64,000 nt of DNA from CAVRCA01 sp965218045 (GCA_965218045.1 CBDCJX010000009.1:434001-498000), one strand, 5' to 3'. Positions 15,137-23,105 are shown, numbered from the stretch's first letter. Numbers and translations: made by a program. The notes: generated from the sequence alone by a model not told the origin.

Positions 15137-15770
15137 GCGCTACCCCGGTTACGACGTGCTTGCCAAGCGCAACACGCCGTCGTGGAACCACAAGACGCGG
15201 CAGGTGATCGACGAACGACTCGCCGTGCCACGTGAGCCGCGCTTCTTCACCGAGGCCGAGTACGCAACGGTGCTCGCCATCGCCGAGCGCATCGTGCCGC
15301 AGCCGAAGACACGGCCGCCCATCCCGGTCGCCGCCCTCGTCGATCACAAGCTGCTGATCAATCAGCAGGACGGCTACCGCGCGCCGGGCACGCCGCGCGA
15401 GCGCGAGATGTGGCGGCAGGGCCTGCAAGCGCTCGACGCGGAAGCGCAGGCGGCACACGGCGGGCCATTCCGGGCAGTCAATGCAACCGCACAGGATGAG
15501 CTGCTGCGCCGCATGCAAGCCGGTGACATGCACGCGGCGGAGTGGGGCATTATCGAGCCCAAGCAGTTCTTCACCAAGCGCATGGCACGCGACATCGTGC
15601 TCGCGTACTACTCGCACCCCACGTCATGGAACGAGGTCGGCTGGGGCGGACCAGCGAGCCCGCGCGGCTACGTTCGGTTGGGCTATGACGAGCGCGATCC
15701 GTGGGAGGCGGCTGAGGCAAGCGACGGCAATGTCGAGACGGCGCGCCGAAAGAATCTCCGTGTCGGCTGA
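15129..15770 (+). CDS. gluconate 2-dehydrogenase subunit 3 family protein
   Basis: 213 residues from the ATG at 15129, overlapping the end of the preceding membrane-protein gene. The pattern FFTEAEYATVLAIAERIVPQ near residue 40 and the later FFTKRMARDIVLAYYSHPTSWNEVGWGG match the subunit-3 family, the small partner of GMC-type flavin dehydrogenases. No Tat or Sec signal is visible at the N-terminus (MPERYPGYDVLAKRN), unusual for the periplasmic type, so the complex may act in the cytoplasm or depend on a partner for export. The GMC gene starts inside its 3' end, so the two are translationally coupled. Confidence 0.85.
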   Translation: MPERYPGYDVLAKRNTPSWNHKTRQVIDERLAVPREPRFFTEAEYATVLAIAERIVPQPKTRPPIPVAALVDHKLLINQQDGYRAPGTPREREMWRQGLQALDAEAQAAHGGPFRAVNATAQDELLRRMQAGDMHAAEWGIIEPKQFFTKRMARDIVLAYYSHPTSWNEVGWGGPASPRGYVRLGYDERDPWEAAEASDGNVETARRKNLRVG

Positions 15771-17403
15771 CCCGCGGACCACGCCGCGCGCCAAGGGCGG
15801 CCGCGCGCCGGACGTGTTCGAGCCGGGCGGCTGGATTCCGATGCGCGAGTACCGCGAATCCGACGAGGTCGATTTCGTCATCGTCGGCACCGGCGCCGGT
15901 GGCGGCACCCTGGCTTGCAAGCTGGCCGAGGCCGGGTTCTCCGTGGTCGCGTTGGACGCCGGGCCGTACTGGCGCCCGCTCGAGGATTTCGCCTCCGACG
16001 AATCGGAGCAGACGAAACTGTATTGGACCGACGACCGGATCAGCGACGGCGACAACCCGTTGCAGCTTGGCAGCAACAACAGCGGCAAGGCGGTGGGCGG
16101 CAGCACCGTGCACTTCGCCATGGTGTCGCTGCGTTTCCGCCCGGAGTGGTTCAAGGCGCGCAGCAAGCTGGGTTACGGCTTCGACTGGCCGCTCGATTGG
16201 CGCGAGATGTGGGGCTACTATCGCGAGGTCGAGCAGGCGCTGAAGATCGCCGGCCCGATGACCTATCCCTGGGGGCCGAAGCGACCGCGCTATCCGTATC
16301 GCGCGCACGAAATGAACGCGGCGGCGCTCGCGTTGGCGCAGGGCTGCGAAGCGCTTGGTGTCAATTGGACCGAGACCCCGCTGGCTACCCTGTCGGCACC
16401 GCGCGGTCGGGCGCATCCGTGCGTGTATCGCGGCTTTTGTGTCACCGGGTGCTCGACCAACGCCAAGCAGAGCGTGCTCGTCACCTGGCTGCCACGCGCC
16501 ATCGCCGCCGGGGCCGAGATCCGCGACCTGGCGATGGTCGGCCGCGTCGAAGTGAACGACGCCGGCTTGGCGAGCGGCGTGCATTACCACCGCGAGGGCA
16601 TCTGGCGATTCCAGAAGGCGCGCAACGTCGTGGTGGCGGGCTACGCGATCGAGACGCCGCGCCTGCTGCTGAATTCCGCTTGCGCGCGCTATCCGGACGG
16701 GCTGGCGAACAGTTCCGGCCTGGTCGGCAAGTATTTCATGGCGCAGTCGAACCAGGCCGTCTGGGGCGTGCTCGACAAGGAGGTGCGCTCCTACAAGGGG
16801 CCGCCGTCACTGGCGATCACCGAGCACTGGAACTACGACGATCGCAAGGATTTCCACGGCGGCTATTGCTACATGAGCCAGGGGCCGCTGCCACAGCTCT
16901 GGGCCAACACGCAGATGAGCGCGCGTGGATTGTGGGGCGAGCGACTGGTTGCGGAAATGGAGCGCTACAATCATGTCGTCGGCCTGAAGATGGTCGGCGA
17001 GATGCTGCCGCAGGAGCGCAACACCGTCACCGTGGCCGACGAGAAGGACCAGTACGGCTTGCCGATCGCGCGCGTGACCTACTCCTGGTGCGACAATGAC
17101 CGGCGGATGATCGACCACGCGCTCGGCTTCATGGGTCAGGCACTGCAAGCGGTGGACGCGCGCGAGATCTGGCAGCAGGAGGACGACACCTGCCACATCA
17201 ATGGCGGCGCGCGCATGGGCGACGATCCGCGCAGCAGCGTGGTCGACGCCGACGGTCGAAGCTGGGACATTCGCAACCTATGGGTCTGTGACGGCTCGGT
17301 GTTCCCGACAGTCGGCGGCGTCAATCCCTCGCTCACCATCCAGGCGATCGCCTGCCGCACCGGCGACCGCATTCGCGCCCTGGCGGGGCGCGGGGAACTT
17401 TAG
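15730..17403 (+). CDS. GMC family oxidoreductase (gluconate 2-dehydrogenase flavoprotein-like)
   Basis: 557 residues. The FAD-binding Rossmann motif GTGAGGG lies at about residues 53-59, followed by LDAGPYWRP. The Cys-rich stretch VYRGFCVTGCSTNAKQS and the C-terminal HINGGARMGDDP and NPSLTIQAIA are typical of membrane gluconate/2-keto-gluconate dehydrogenase flavoproteins. They oxidise a sugar or polyol alcohol and pass electrons to a cytochrome or quinone. No cytochrome c subunit gene follows, unlike the classical three-subunit enzyme. The start is uncertain: ATG 15730 (used here) or GTG 15760; both lie within the preceding gene. The substrate is unknown. Confidence 0.85.
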   Translation: MSRRRAERISVSADPRTTPRAKGGRAPDVFEPGGWIPMREYRESDEVDFVIVGTGAGGGTLACKLAEAGFSVVALDAGPYWRPLEDFASDESEQTKLYWTDDRISDGDNPLQLGSNNSGKAVGGSTVHFAMVSLRFRPEWFKARSKLGYGFDWPLDWREMWGYYREVEQALKIAGPMTYPWGPKRPRYPYRAHEMNAAALALAQGCEALGVNWTETPLATLSAPRGRAHPCVYRGFCVTGCSTNAKQSVLVTWLPRAIAAGAEIRDLAMVGRVEVNDAGLASGVHYHREGIWRFQKARNVVVAGYAIETPRLLLNSACARYPDGLANSSGLVGKYFMAQSNQAVWGVLDKEVRSYKGPPSLAITEHWNYDDRKDFHGGYCYMSQGPLPQLWANTQMSARGLWGERLVAEMERYNHVVGLKMVGEMLPQERNTVTVADEKDQYGLPIARVTYSWCDNDRRMIDHALGFMGQALQAVDAREIWQQEDDTCHINGGARMGDDPRSSVVDADGRSWDIRNLWVCDGSVFPTVGGVNPSLTIQAIACRTGDRIRALAGRGEL

Positions 17404-17471
17404 CGCGCTCGGGTTTGCATTGGGGCCGGCGGGTCCATAACCTTCCGGGCACATCCTCGGGAGAAGATTTC

Positions 17472-18716
17472 ATGCCGCGTCTCGGCTTCGGTGCGTTCCT
17501 TGCGCCGCATCATCCCATCGGCGAGAATCCGCTGTTGCAGTTCCGCCGCGACCTCGATTTCGCCGAGCATCTGGATCGGCTCGGCTTCGACGAGTTCTGG
17601 TGCGGCGAGCACCATTCGAGCGGCTGGGAGATGATCGCCTCGCCCGAGATGTTCCTCGCCGCCGCCGGCGAACGCACCAAGCGCATCAAGCTCGGCACTG
17701 GTGTGGTGTCGCTGCCATATCACCACCCGTTCAACGTGGCGCAGCGCATGGTGCAGCTCGACTACATGACCGGCGGCCGCGCGATCTTCGGCACCGGGCC
17801 CGGCGCGCTTGCCTCGGACGCCCACACCTTGGGCGTCGATCCGATGGTGCTGCGCGACCGCCAGGACGAGGCGATCGGCGTGATCCGCCGGCTGTTCAGC
17901 GGCGAGCGCGTCACCGCGACGAGCGAGTGGTTCACCTTGCAGGATGCCGCGCTGCAACTGCTGCCGTTGCAGGAGGAGATGCCGGTCGCGGTCGCTTCGC
18001 AGATCAGCCCGTCGGGGATGACCTTGGCTGGCAAGCACGGCATCGGCGTCATTTCGCTGGGCTCGATGTCGGACGAAGGGCTGCAAGCATTGCCGACGCA
18101 ATGGAGCTTCGCCGAGCAGGCAGCGGCCAAGCACGGCAAGACGGTGAACCGTCGCGATTGGCGCGTGGTGCTGAGCTGGCACATCGCCGAGACGCGCGAA
18201 AAGGCACGCGCCGAGGCCGGCAAGGGGCTGATGCGCTGGCACAACGAGTACATCGTCGGTACCTTGCAGCGACCGGGGGCGAAGCCGTTCAAGTCGGCCG
18301 ATCACGCGGTCGACAAGACGGCATTCTCCGAAGGCGCCGCGTCCACCATCGGCACGCCGGATGATCTGGTCGCGATGATCAAGTCGCTGATCGACGTGAG
18401 CGGCGGGTTTGGCACCGTGATCGGCTTCGCGCATGACTGGGCCAACCCCGAGGATACGTTCCGAAGCTGGGACATGGTCGCGCGCTATGTCGTGCCGGAG
18501 ATCAACGGCTACCTCGCCGGATTGCGCACGTCGCAGGATTTCCTGATCAACAACCGCGCGGTGTTCGAGCGCGCCGGTCAGGCGGTGATGGCGAAGATCA
18601 TGGAGAACGAGGTCGCGGCGGCGGCGCTGGCAACCACCAAGTCGAATCGTCTCAGCATCTCTGCCAGCAACGCGCCCGATCTCGACAAGGAGCGGGCGAA
18701 GCTCGCGGCGAAGTAG
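17472..18716 (+). CDS. LLM-class flavin-dependent oxidoreductase (limonene monooxygenase-like)
   Basis: 414 residues from the ATG at 17472, preceded by GGGAGA. It has the bacterial-luciferase-like TIM barrel: DFAEHLDRLGFDEFWCGEHH near residue 30, LGTGVVSLPYHHPFNVAQR near residue 77, and the GRAIFGTGPGALASD region. The overall pattern (opening FGAFLAPHHPIGENP and the active-site EHHSSGWE) resembles limonene 1,2-monooxygenase and related FMNH2-dependent monooxygenases. It needs a separate flavin reductase, none of which is obvious nearby. It ends 155 bp before the small peptide gene and may be a separate transcription unit from it. Confidence 0.85.
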   Translation: MPRLGFGAFLAPHHPIGENPLLQFRRDLDFAEHLDRLGFDEFWCGEHHSSGWEMIASPEMFLAAAGERTKRIKLGTGVVSLPYHHPFNVAQRMVQLDYMTGGRAIFGTGPGALASDAHTLGVDPMVLRDRQDEAIGVIRRLFSGERVTATSEWFTLQDAALQLLPLQEEMPVAVASQISPSGMTLAGKHGIGVISLGSMSDEGLQALPTQWSFAEQAAAKHGKTVNRRDWRVVLSWHIAETREKARAEAGKGLMRWHNEYIVGTLQRPGAKPFKSADHAVDKTAFSEGAASTIGTPDDLVAMIKSLIDVSGGFGTVIGFAHDWANPEDTFRSWDMVARYVVPEINGYLAGLRTSQDFLINNRAVFERAGQAVMAKIMENEVAAAALATTKSNRLSISASNAPDLDKERAKLAAK

Positions 18717-18736
18717 GTTCGGCTATCCGATACGAT

Positions 18737-18752
18737 TGTGATACGGCTCACA
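18737..18752. promoter_or_regulatory. perfect TGTGA-N6-TCACA dyad, CRP/FNR-family operator candidate
   Basis: The 16-bp sequence TGTGATACGGCTCACA is a perfect inverted repeat of TGTGA with a 6-bp spacer, identical to the consensus half-sites recognised by E. coli CRP. It sits in the only sizeable gap of this stretch, 21 bp after the LLM oxidoreductase stop and 119 bp before the peptide gene start. A shorter dyad (GTGATCTCAC, 18797-18806) follows. No clear -35/-10 was found between, so direction and sign of control are not visible. Confidence 0.5.
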
Positions 18753-18859
18753 GCGCGGCGGGGGCGGCCTGGGCCATTGTGGTGTTGCCGTCGCGAGTGA
18801 TCTCACCAGCGGGACTTGCGCGCCCAACAGGCGGCGGCGGGGTTGCGCCCCGCTTGTTC

Positions 18860-18865
18860 GAGGAG
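18860..18865 (+). promoter_or_regulatory. ribosome-binding site that sets the precursor peptide start
   Basis: GAGGAG six bases before the GTG at 18872. No comparable site precedes the other possible in-frame start at 18779, so translation most likely begins at 18872 and yields a 59-residue peptide. Confidence 0.7.
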
Positions 18866-18871
18866 CGGAAA

Positions 18872-19051
18872 GTGGACGACAGATCATCATCGGGCGCGCG
18901 TGGTTCGAGCCAGTCGAATCGCTTGATCCATCGCCTGGCGGCGCGCGAGCTGACCGCCGAGGAACTCGCCGAGATCAGCGGCGGCCGCCTCCGCATTTCC
19001 TGCGGTTCGACGAGTTGCTCGTGCGGCTGTCCCGACGACAGCGACATGTGA
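18872..19051 (+). CDS. putative RiPP precursor peptide, Cys-rich core with GG leader end (graspetide-type candidate)
   Basis: 59 residues from the GTG at 18872, chosen because GAGGAG lies at 18860-18865; a longer in-frame extension to 18779 is low complexity and lacks a ribosome-binding site. The N-terminal part is a soluble leader with a short helical block (RELTAEELAEIS, residues 26-36) ending in Gly-Gly at 37-38. The core is RLRISCGSTSCSCGCPDDSDM, rich in Ser/Thr/Cys (five Ser, one Thr, four Cys) with three Asp near the end (55, 56, 58). Hydroxyl donors followed by an acidic C-terminal cluster are what ATP-grasp graspetide maturases join. A gene for such an enzyme starts 62 bp downstream. 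I know no characterised precursor with this core; the call rests on layout and the neighbour. Confidence 0.7.
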   Translation: MDDRSSSGARGSSQSNRLIHRLAARELTAEELAEISGGRLRISCGSTSCSCGCPDDSDM

Positions 19052-19060
19052 TCATGCGAT

Positions 19061-19098
19061 GACGGCTTCCGGTGTCCCTCGGGATGCCGGAAGCCGTC
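19061..19098 (+). promoter_or_regulatory. intercistronic hairpin between precursor peptide and ATP-grasp gene
   Basis: Perfect 12-bp arms (gacggcttccgg at 19061-19072, ccggaagccgtc at 19087-19098), and the 14 bases between can pair further (tccc with ggga). Only three T follow, so it is at best a partial terminator. It lies nine bases after the peptide stop and just before the GGAGG (19103-19107) of the maturase, a position that usually lowers enzyme expression relative to precursor or protects the precursor mRNA. Confidence 0.75.
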
Positions 19099-19113
19099 GT
19101 TTGGAGGTGATTT

Positions 19114-20217
19114 ATGGCGCGTGTCCTCATCCTCGGACATAGTTACGATATCCATGTCTCCGCGGTGGCTTGGCTGCTGCGCCGACGTGGTCATCATGCG
19201 ACGGTCTGGCAGATGGACCAGTTCCCGGCGGCGCAATCGGTCAGCCTCGCGATCGGGCCGGATGAAGACGGCGTGGCGGTGGACACGGTTCCGTGCGGGG
19301 CGGAGCGGTTCGATACCGTGTGGCGGCGGCGCGTCGCCAAACCACGAGTGCATCGCGACCTGCACGCCGCCGACCGCGACGTCGCCGAACGCGAATCGCG
19401 GCTGTTCCTCGACAACGCGGTCGGCCTGCTTGCACCGGACGCGCGCTGGGTCAATCCAACCGCCGGCCGTCACCGGGCCGTCGCCAAGGCGGTGCAGTTG
19501 CGCGAGGCGCGCGCCGTCGGGCTCGACATACCCGACACGCTGATGTCGAACGCCCCCGAGGCGATCGCCGCCTTCGTCGACCGCCACGGTGGCGACGTCA
19601 TCGTCAAACCATTCTATCCCGCCGCCTGGCAGAACGCGGCAATGACGCATCATTTCTATGCCGCCCGCTTCGACCCCGCGCTGCTCGAGGAGGAGTTCGC
19701 GTTGCGCGCCGCGCCGGCAATCTATCAGGCGCGGGTCGACCGCGAGTACGAGCTGCGCATCACCGTGATCGGCGGGTCGTGCTTCGCCGCGCGCATCGAC
19801 ACGCCGCGCGATGCTGGGCGGGTGGCGCTCGACTGGCGCGAGGATCTTCATCGCCGTGATCTGGCCGAATACGAACTGCCCACCGATCTGCGCGAGGCGT
19901 GCCTGGCATTGCTACGCCGGCTCGGAATCGTGTTCGGCTGCATCGACGTGATCCGACGCGCGGACGGCGGCTACACGTTCCTTGAGGTGAACGAGATGGG
20001 CGCATTCCTCTGGGTCGAGGAGGTGCTACCCTCGATGCGCCTGCTCAGCGCGTTCTGCGATTACCTTTGCGACCCGGATGCCGATCCGGCCAGGCCGAGC
20101 ACGCGCGACTCGCTGGGCATCTTGGAGTTCCGCGAGTCCGAGGCTTTCACCGCGTTCGAGGCTGAGGACACGGGCGACGTGCTGACCCATCAGTATCGGC
20201 TGACCATGGCCGAGTGA
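19114..20217 (+). CDS. ATP-grasp RiPP maturase (MvdC/MvdD/TgnB-like graspetide ligase)
   Basis: 367 residues, start supported by GGAGG at 19103-19107. The family ties Asp/Glu side chains of a core peptide to Ser/Thr (ester) or Lys (amide) using ATP. Visible landmarks in order: FDTVWRRRVAKP (residues 66-77, like the VWWRRP element), NPTAGRHRAVAKAVQLREA (114-132), GLDIPDTLMSN (136-146), the ATP-contacting Lys in VIVKPF (162-167), EYELRITVIGGSCFAARID (211-229), and the metal-binding GCIDVI (275-280) and FLEVNEMGAFLWVE (289-302). These match MvdC/MvdD-type enzymes much better than glutathione synthetase or RimK. The only small gene beside it is the Cys-rich peptide. No transporter or peptidase gene is adjacent. 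Family assignment is strong; product chemistry is inferred. Confidence 0.85.
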   Translation: MARVLILGHSYDIHVSAVAWLLRRRGHHATVWQMDQFPAAQSVSLAIGPDEDGVAVDTVPCGAERFDTVWRRRVAKPRVHRDLHAADRDVAERESRLFLDNAVGLLAPDARWVNPTAGRHRAVAKAVQLREARAVGLDIPDTLMSNAPEAIAAFVDRHGGDVIVKPFYPAAWQNAAMTHHFYAARFDPALLEEEFALRAAPAIYQARVDREYELRITVIGGSCFAARIDTPRDAGRVALDWREDLHRRDLAEYELPTDLREACLALLRRLGIVFGCIDVIRRADGGYTFLEVNEMGAFLWVEEVLPSMRLLSAFCDYLCDPDADPARPSTRDSLGILEFRESEAFTAFEAEDTGDVLTHQYRLTMAE

Positions 20218-20329
20218 ACTTGTCCCACTCCAGCCGGGCCATCTGGCGAGCCCGGGATGCAACACCCGTGGATCGGCCCGGCGCCTCGTGCCTCGCGATG
20301 GCCGCGCTGGCCCGGATTCTAACAATTTC

Positions 20330-20366
20330 TTGACACCACGTGTAACTGGCCGCTATAAATCGTTCA
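20330..20366 (+). promoter_or_regulatory. sigma-70-type promoter giving a predicted leaderless mRNA
   Basis: TTGACA at 20330-20335, 18-bp spacer, TATAAA at 20354-20359. Transcription would be expected to start about seven bases later, at 20366, which is the A of the ATG of the next gene, leaving no room for a ribosome-binding site. A GC-rich inverted repeat (20233-20240 with 20275-20282) lies upstream, after the maturase stop. Confidence 0.65.
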
Positions 20367-21013
20367 TGTCCCCAGCCCCCTCCACCCCAACCGGCTTGAT
20401 GTGCCGCTTCGGCCTGCTCGTCGAGCGGCTGAGGTGGACGCTCGCCGATTGGGTCGACCGGAACCCCCGAAATCGCGACGTGCTGGGGCCGCTTGCCTTG
20501 CTGCTGTGGAAGTACCTGCAGCGCACGACGCGCAAACTCGCCGCGCTGCATGCGCAGTTCGCCGCCGGGACGCTTGCGCCGCGCAAGGACCGGGCGCCGC
20601 GCCGGGCAGCCGAGCCGGCCGAGTCGACACCACCCGAGCGGTCGAAGCTGCCGGGCGGGCCGGTGCTGGCGCGGTTCGGCGCCGGGTATCTCGGCGCCTG
20701 GCTGCTGGCGCTGGTCGATGATCCGGAGATGCAGGCGCTGCTCGCGGCGTCGCCGCAAGCGGGTCGGCTACTGCGCCCGCTGTGGCGGCGACTGACCAAC
20801 GATCCGCTGCCCGCGCCGCTGCGGCTGCCGCCGAAACCGCCGCGTTCGGAGCCACCGCTCGCTCCCGCGGCGCTCGCCGACACGTCGCCCGCCGCAGCGC
20901 CCGACACCCCACCCCACACACAGCCCCACACCCCGCCGCACCGTCGCCGGGCCGCGCCTGCCAAGTCGCCGGCGTCGCTGCCACCCTGGCCGCCGCCGCT
21001 TTTCCGAGCCTGA
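20366..21013 (+). CDS. small hypothetical protein with Pro/His-rich C-terminus, leaderless
   Basis: 215 residues. It has no signal peptide or clear membrane segment. Residues 10-60 form amphipathic helices (LVERLRWTLADWVDRNPRNR, then LLLWKYLQRTTRKLAAL). The middle has a conserved-looking block PVLARFGAGYLGAWLLALVD followed by PEMQALLAASPQAGRLLRPL. The last ~70 residues are Pro/Ala/Arg-rich with PHTQPHTPPH. I do not know a function. I recall similar proteins, often several per genome, in Acetobacteraceae, but this is memory and not a search. The start is set by the promoter, which places transcription initiation on this ATG. The downstream molybdoenzyme gene is convergent. Confidence 0.65.
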   Translation: MSPAPSTPTGLMCRFGLLVERLRWTLADWVDRNPRNRDVLGPLALLLWKYLQRTTRKLAALHAQFAAGTLAPRKDRAPRRAAEPAESTPPERSKLPGGPVLARFGAGYLGAWLLALVDDPEMQALLAASPQAGRLLRPLWRRLTNDPLPAPLRLPPKPPRSEPPLAPAALADTSPAAAPDTPPHTQPHTPPHRRRAAPAKSPASLPPWPPPLFRA

Positions 21014-21059
21014 CGGGCCGCCCGCCTTGGAAACCAAAGCCACTATACCGCCGCCGACA

Positions 21060-23105
21060 TCAGGCTACGGCGGCGACCTGTACAGCGGTGTCGTTATAGC
21101 AGGCGCCCTCGGCGAGATCGGCGGTGAGGTCGGAGGAGGCGAGTGCCGAGATGGTCTGACCGGTAGGGCTGGTCGCGAGCCAGGCACCCTTTTCGCTTGA
21201 AACCACCCCGCAACGCACCGCTTCGGTTACCGTGAGAGGCATTACCACCTCACCGAGATCGTTCCACATTCGCACCTCCGCGCCGGTGGTCAAGCCGCGC
21301 GCGTCGGCGTCGTCGGGATGCATCAGCAGCACGGGCGAGGCGCTGGACGGCGGCAGGTCGCCCAAGGTCGAGGAGATCCGCCGGTCGGAGGCAGGCGAGA
21401 TGAGTTGCAGCGGATAGGGCGTGGCCGGCACGCCGTGCCAGCGCGGCAGCAGCGCGTCGTCGCCCCATCGTGCGGCGAGCACCTCCGAACGCAGCTCGAT
21501 CCGCCCCGATGGCGTAGCCGGAAAGACGTTGTTGAACAGCACCAGCGGCGCGCCGTCGGGAGCGGTCATCTGCACCGCCTGACCGAGCGGGATCTGGCTC
21601 GGCGGGACGCCGCCAAGACGTGCATCGTCCGGGTCGATGGCGTCATCCATCAGCTCGGCGTCGCTCGCTCTGAAGCACGGCTCGGTGAAGTCGAACGCGG
21701 CGGCGAGGCGGCGGAATATCTCGGTGTTGGGCAGCGACTCGCCGAGCGGCGGGATCACCGGCTCGGCGCGTTGCAGCCAGTGATGGCCGTACGCCGAATA
21801 CAGGTCGGCGATCTCGAAATGCGACGCGGCCGGCAGCACGATGTCGCAATACGCCATGCTCTCGGTCATCGCCAGCTCGATGCCGACGGCGAACACGTCC
21901 TCGCGGGCGAGCCCGCGTCGCATGCGGTTCTGGTCGGGATGCACGACAAGCGGATTGTGATTGTAGATGAACAGCGCGCGCAGCGGCGGATCGACCGCGT
22001 CCTCGGCCAGCAGCCGACCGATATCGACCAGACGCAAGGTGCGCACGCCCGGCGGCGCGAGGTCCGGGCGTTGCAGCTTGCCCATCGTCTTGGGGAAGGC
22101 GTTGCCGGCGGCCAGCACGATGCCGCTGCCGCGCCCGAGCTTGCCGAGCAACGCCGGCAGCGCGATCGCACCGCGTATGCCGCTGCCGCCGCTGCGGCCC
22201 CGCTCCATCCCGTTGCCCGGCGCCATCACCAGCGAGTCGGCCGCCGCCAGCCATTCCGCGAATTCGCGGATCTGCGCCTCGGGCACGCCGCATTCGACGG
22301 CGGCGCGCGCGGCGGGCCACTCGCGGGCGCGTGCCATGAACGCCTCGGCGCCGAGCACGTGCGCGGCGATGAACGCGGCGTCGAACGCGCCCATGCGTTC
22401 GAGCTCGGTCGCCACCGACCAGGCGAGCAGGATGTCGGTGCCGGGACGCGGCGCGAGGTGCAGGTCGGCCTGCTCGGCGATCTTGGTGCGCAGCGGATCG
22501 ACCACCACGAGCTTGCCGCCCTGGCGCATCGCGCGGCGGATGCGGCGCACCAGGTGCAGGTTGGCGACAGTGGCGTTGTTGCCCCAGACTACGTTCAGCG
22601 CCGCCTGCTCGGCCATTTCCGGCGGACACCCTGGCACCGCGCCGAAAGTTCCGGCCCAAGCCTCGCTGCGCACGCCGCCGCACAGCGACCGGCGATTGAG
22701 TTGCGTCGCACCCAGCCGGTTGAAGAACCGCGTCGACATGCTGTCACCGGCGAGCAAGCCGTGCGGGCCGGCGTAGTTCAGCGGCATCACCGCTTGCGCG
22801 CCCCAGCGCTCGATCACCGCGTCGACCCGGCGGCGGACCTCGCCGAGCGCGTCATCCCAGGAGATCCGCTCGAACTGGCTGGAGCCTTTCGGCCCGACGC
22901 GGCGCAACGGATGCAGCACGCGTTGCTCGCCATGGACGAATTCCGTCATGTCCTGCGCGACCTTGCCGCAGATCACACCGTCGGTGAACGGGACCGCGTC
23001 GGAGCCGCGCACCTTGCTCACCCGCCCGTCCTCGACCGTGACGGTCAAGCTGCACGTGTCGGGGCAGTCGAAGGTGCAAACGCTCGGGCGCTCTTCGAGG
23101 GTCAC
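21060..23105 (-). CDS. molybdopterin-dependent oxidoreductase (BisC/formate dehydrogenase-like superfamily)
   Basis: 681 residues from the GTG at 23105, with GGGAGA eight bases upstream. The N-terminal Fe-S motif is CTFDCPDTCSL with the fourth Cys in GVICGK. The molybdopterin domain follows (SMSTRFFNRLGATQLNRRS, CGGVRSEAW at the metal-ligand region, NNATVANLHLVRRIR) and the C-terminal dinucleotide-binding domain begins near LQLISPASDRRISST. No Tat signal is present, so it should be cytoplasmic. Close relatives are annotated as molybdopterin oxidoreductases of unknown substrate or as reductases of S- or N-oxides. No electron-transfer subunit gene is adjacent. The 90-bp gap to ptsI shows no obvious feature. 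Confidence 0.85.
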   Translation of the reverse strand: MTLEERPSVCTFDCPDTCSLTVTVEDGRVSKVRGSDAVPFTDGVICGKVAQDMTEFVHGEQRVLHPLRRVGPKGSSQFERISWDDALGEVRRRVDAVIERWGAQAVMPLNYAGPHGLLAGDSMSTRFFNRLGATQLNRRSLCGGVRSEAWAGTFGAVPGCPPEMAEQAALNVVWGNNATVANLHLVRRIRRAMRQGGKLVVVDPLRTKIAEQADLHLAPRPGTDILLAWSVATELERMGAFDAAFIAAHVLGAEAFMARAREWPAARAAVECGVPEAQIREFAEWLAAADSLVMAPGNGMERGRSGGSGIRGAIALPALLGKLGRGSGIVLAAGNAFPKTMGKLQRPDLAPPGVRTLRLVDIGRLLAEDAVDPPLRALFIYNHNPLVVHPDQNRMRRGLAREDVFAVGIELAMTESMAYCDIVLPAASHFEIADLYSAYGHHWLQRAEPVIPPLGESLPNTEIFRRLAAAFDFTEPCFRASDAELMDDAIDPDDARLGGVPPSQIPLGQAVQMTAPDGAPLVLFNNVFPATPSGRIELRSEVLAARWGDDALLPRWHGVPATPYPLQLISPASDRRISSTLGDLPPSSASPVLLMHPDDADARGLTTGAEVRMWNDLGEVVMPLTVTEAVRCGVVSSEKGAWLATSPTGQTISALASSDLTADLAEGACYNDTAVQVAAVA

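Noticed and set aside
18797..18806. Second CRP-like half-site dyad GTGATCTCAC
   Set aside because: Only 4 bp arms with a 2-bp spacer, too short and wrongly spaced for a regulator of that family; mentioned only as context.
18779..18871. Longer N-terminus for the RiPP precursor (GTG at 18779)
   Set aside because: No ribosome-binding site, Gly/Pro/Arg-rich low-complexity translation, and a clear GAGGAG before the GTG at 18872.
20233..20282. Terminator after the RiPP maturase
   Set aside because: 8-bp GC arms are present but the loop is 34 bp and there is no T run.
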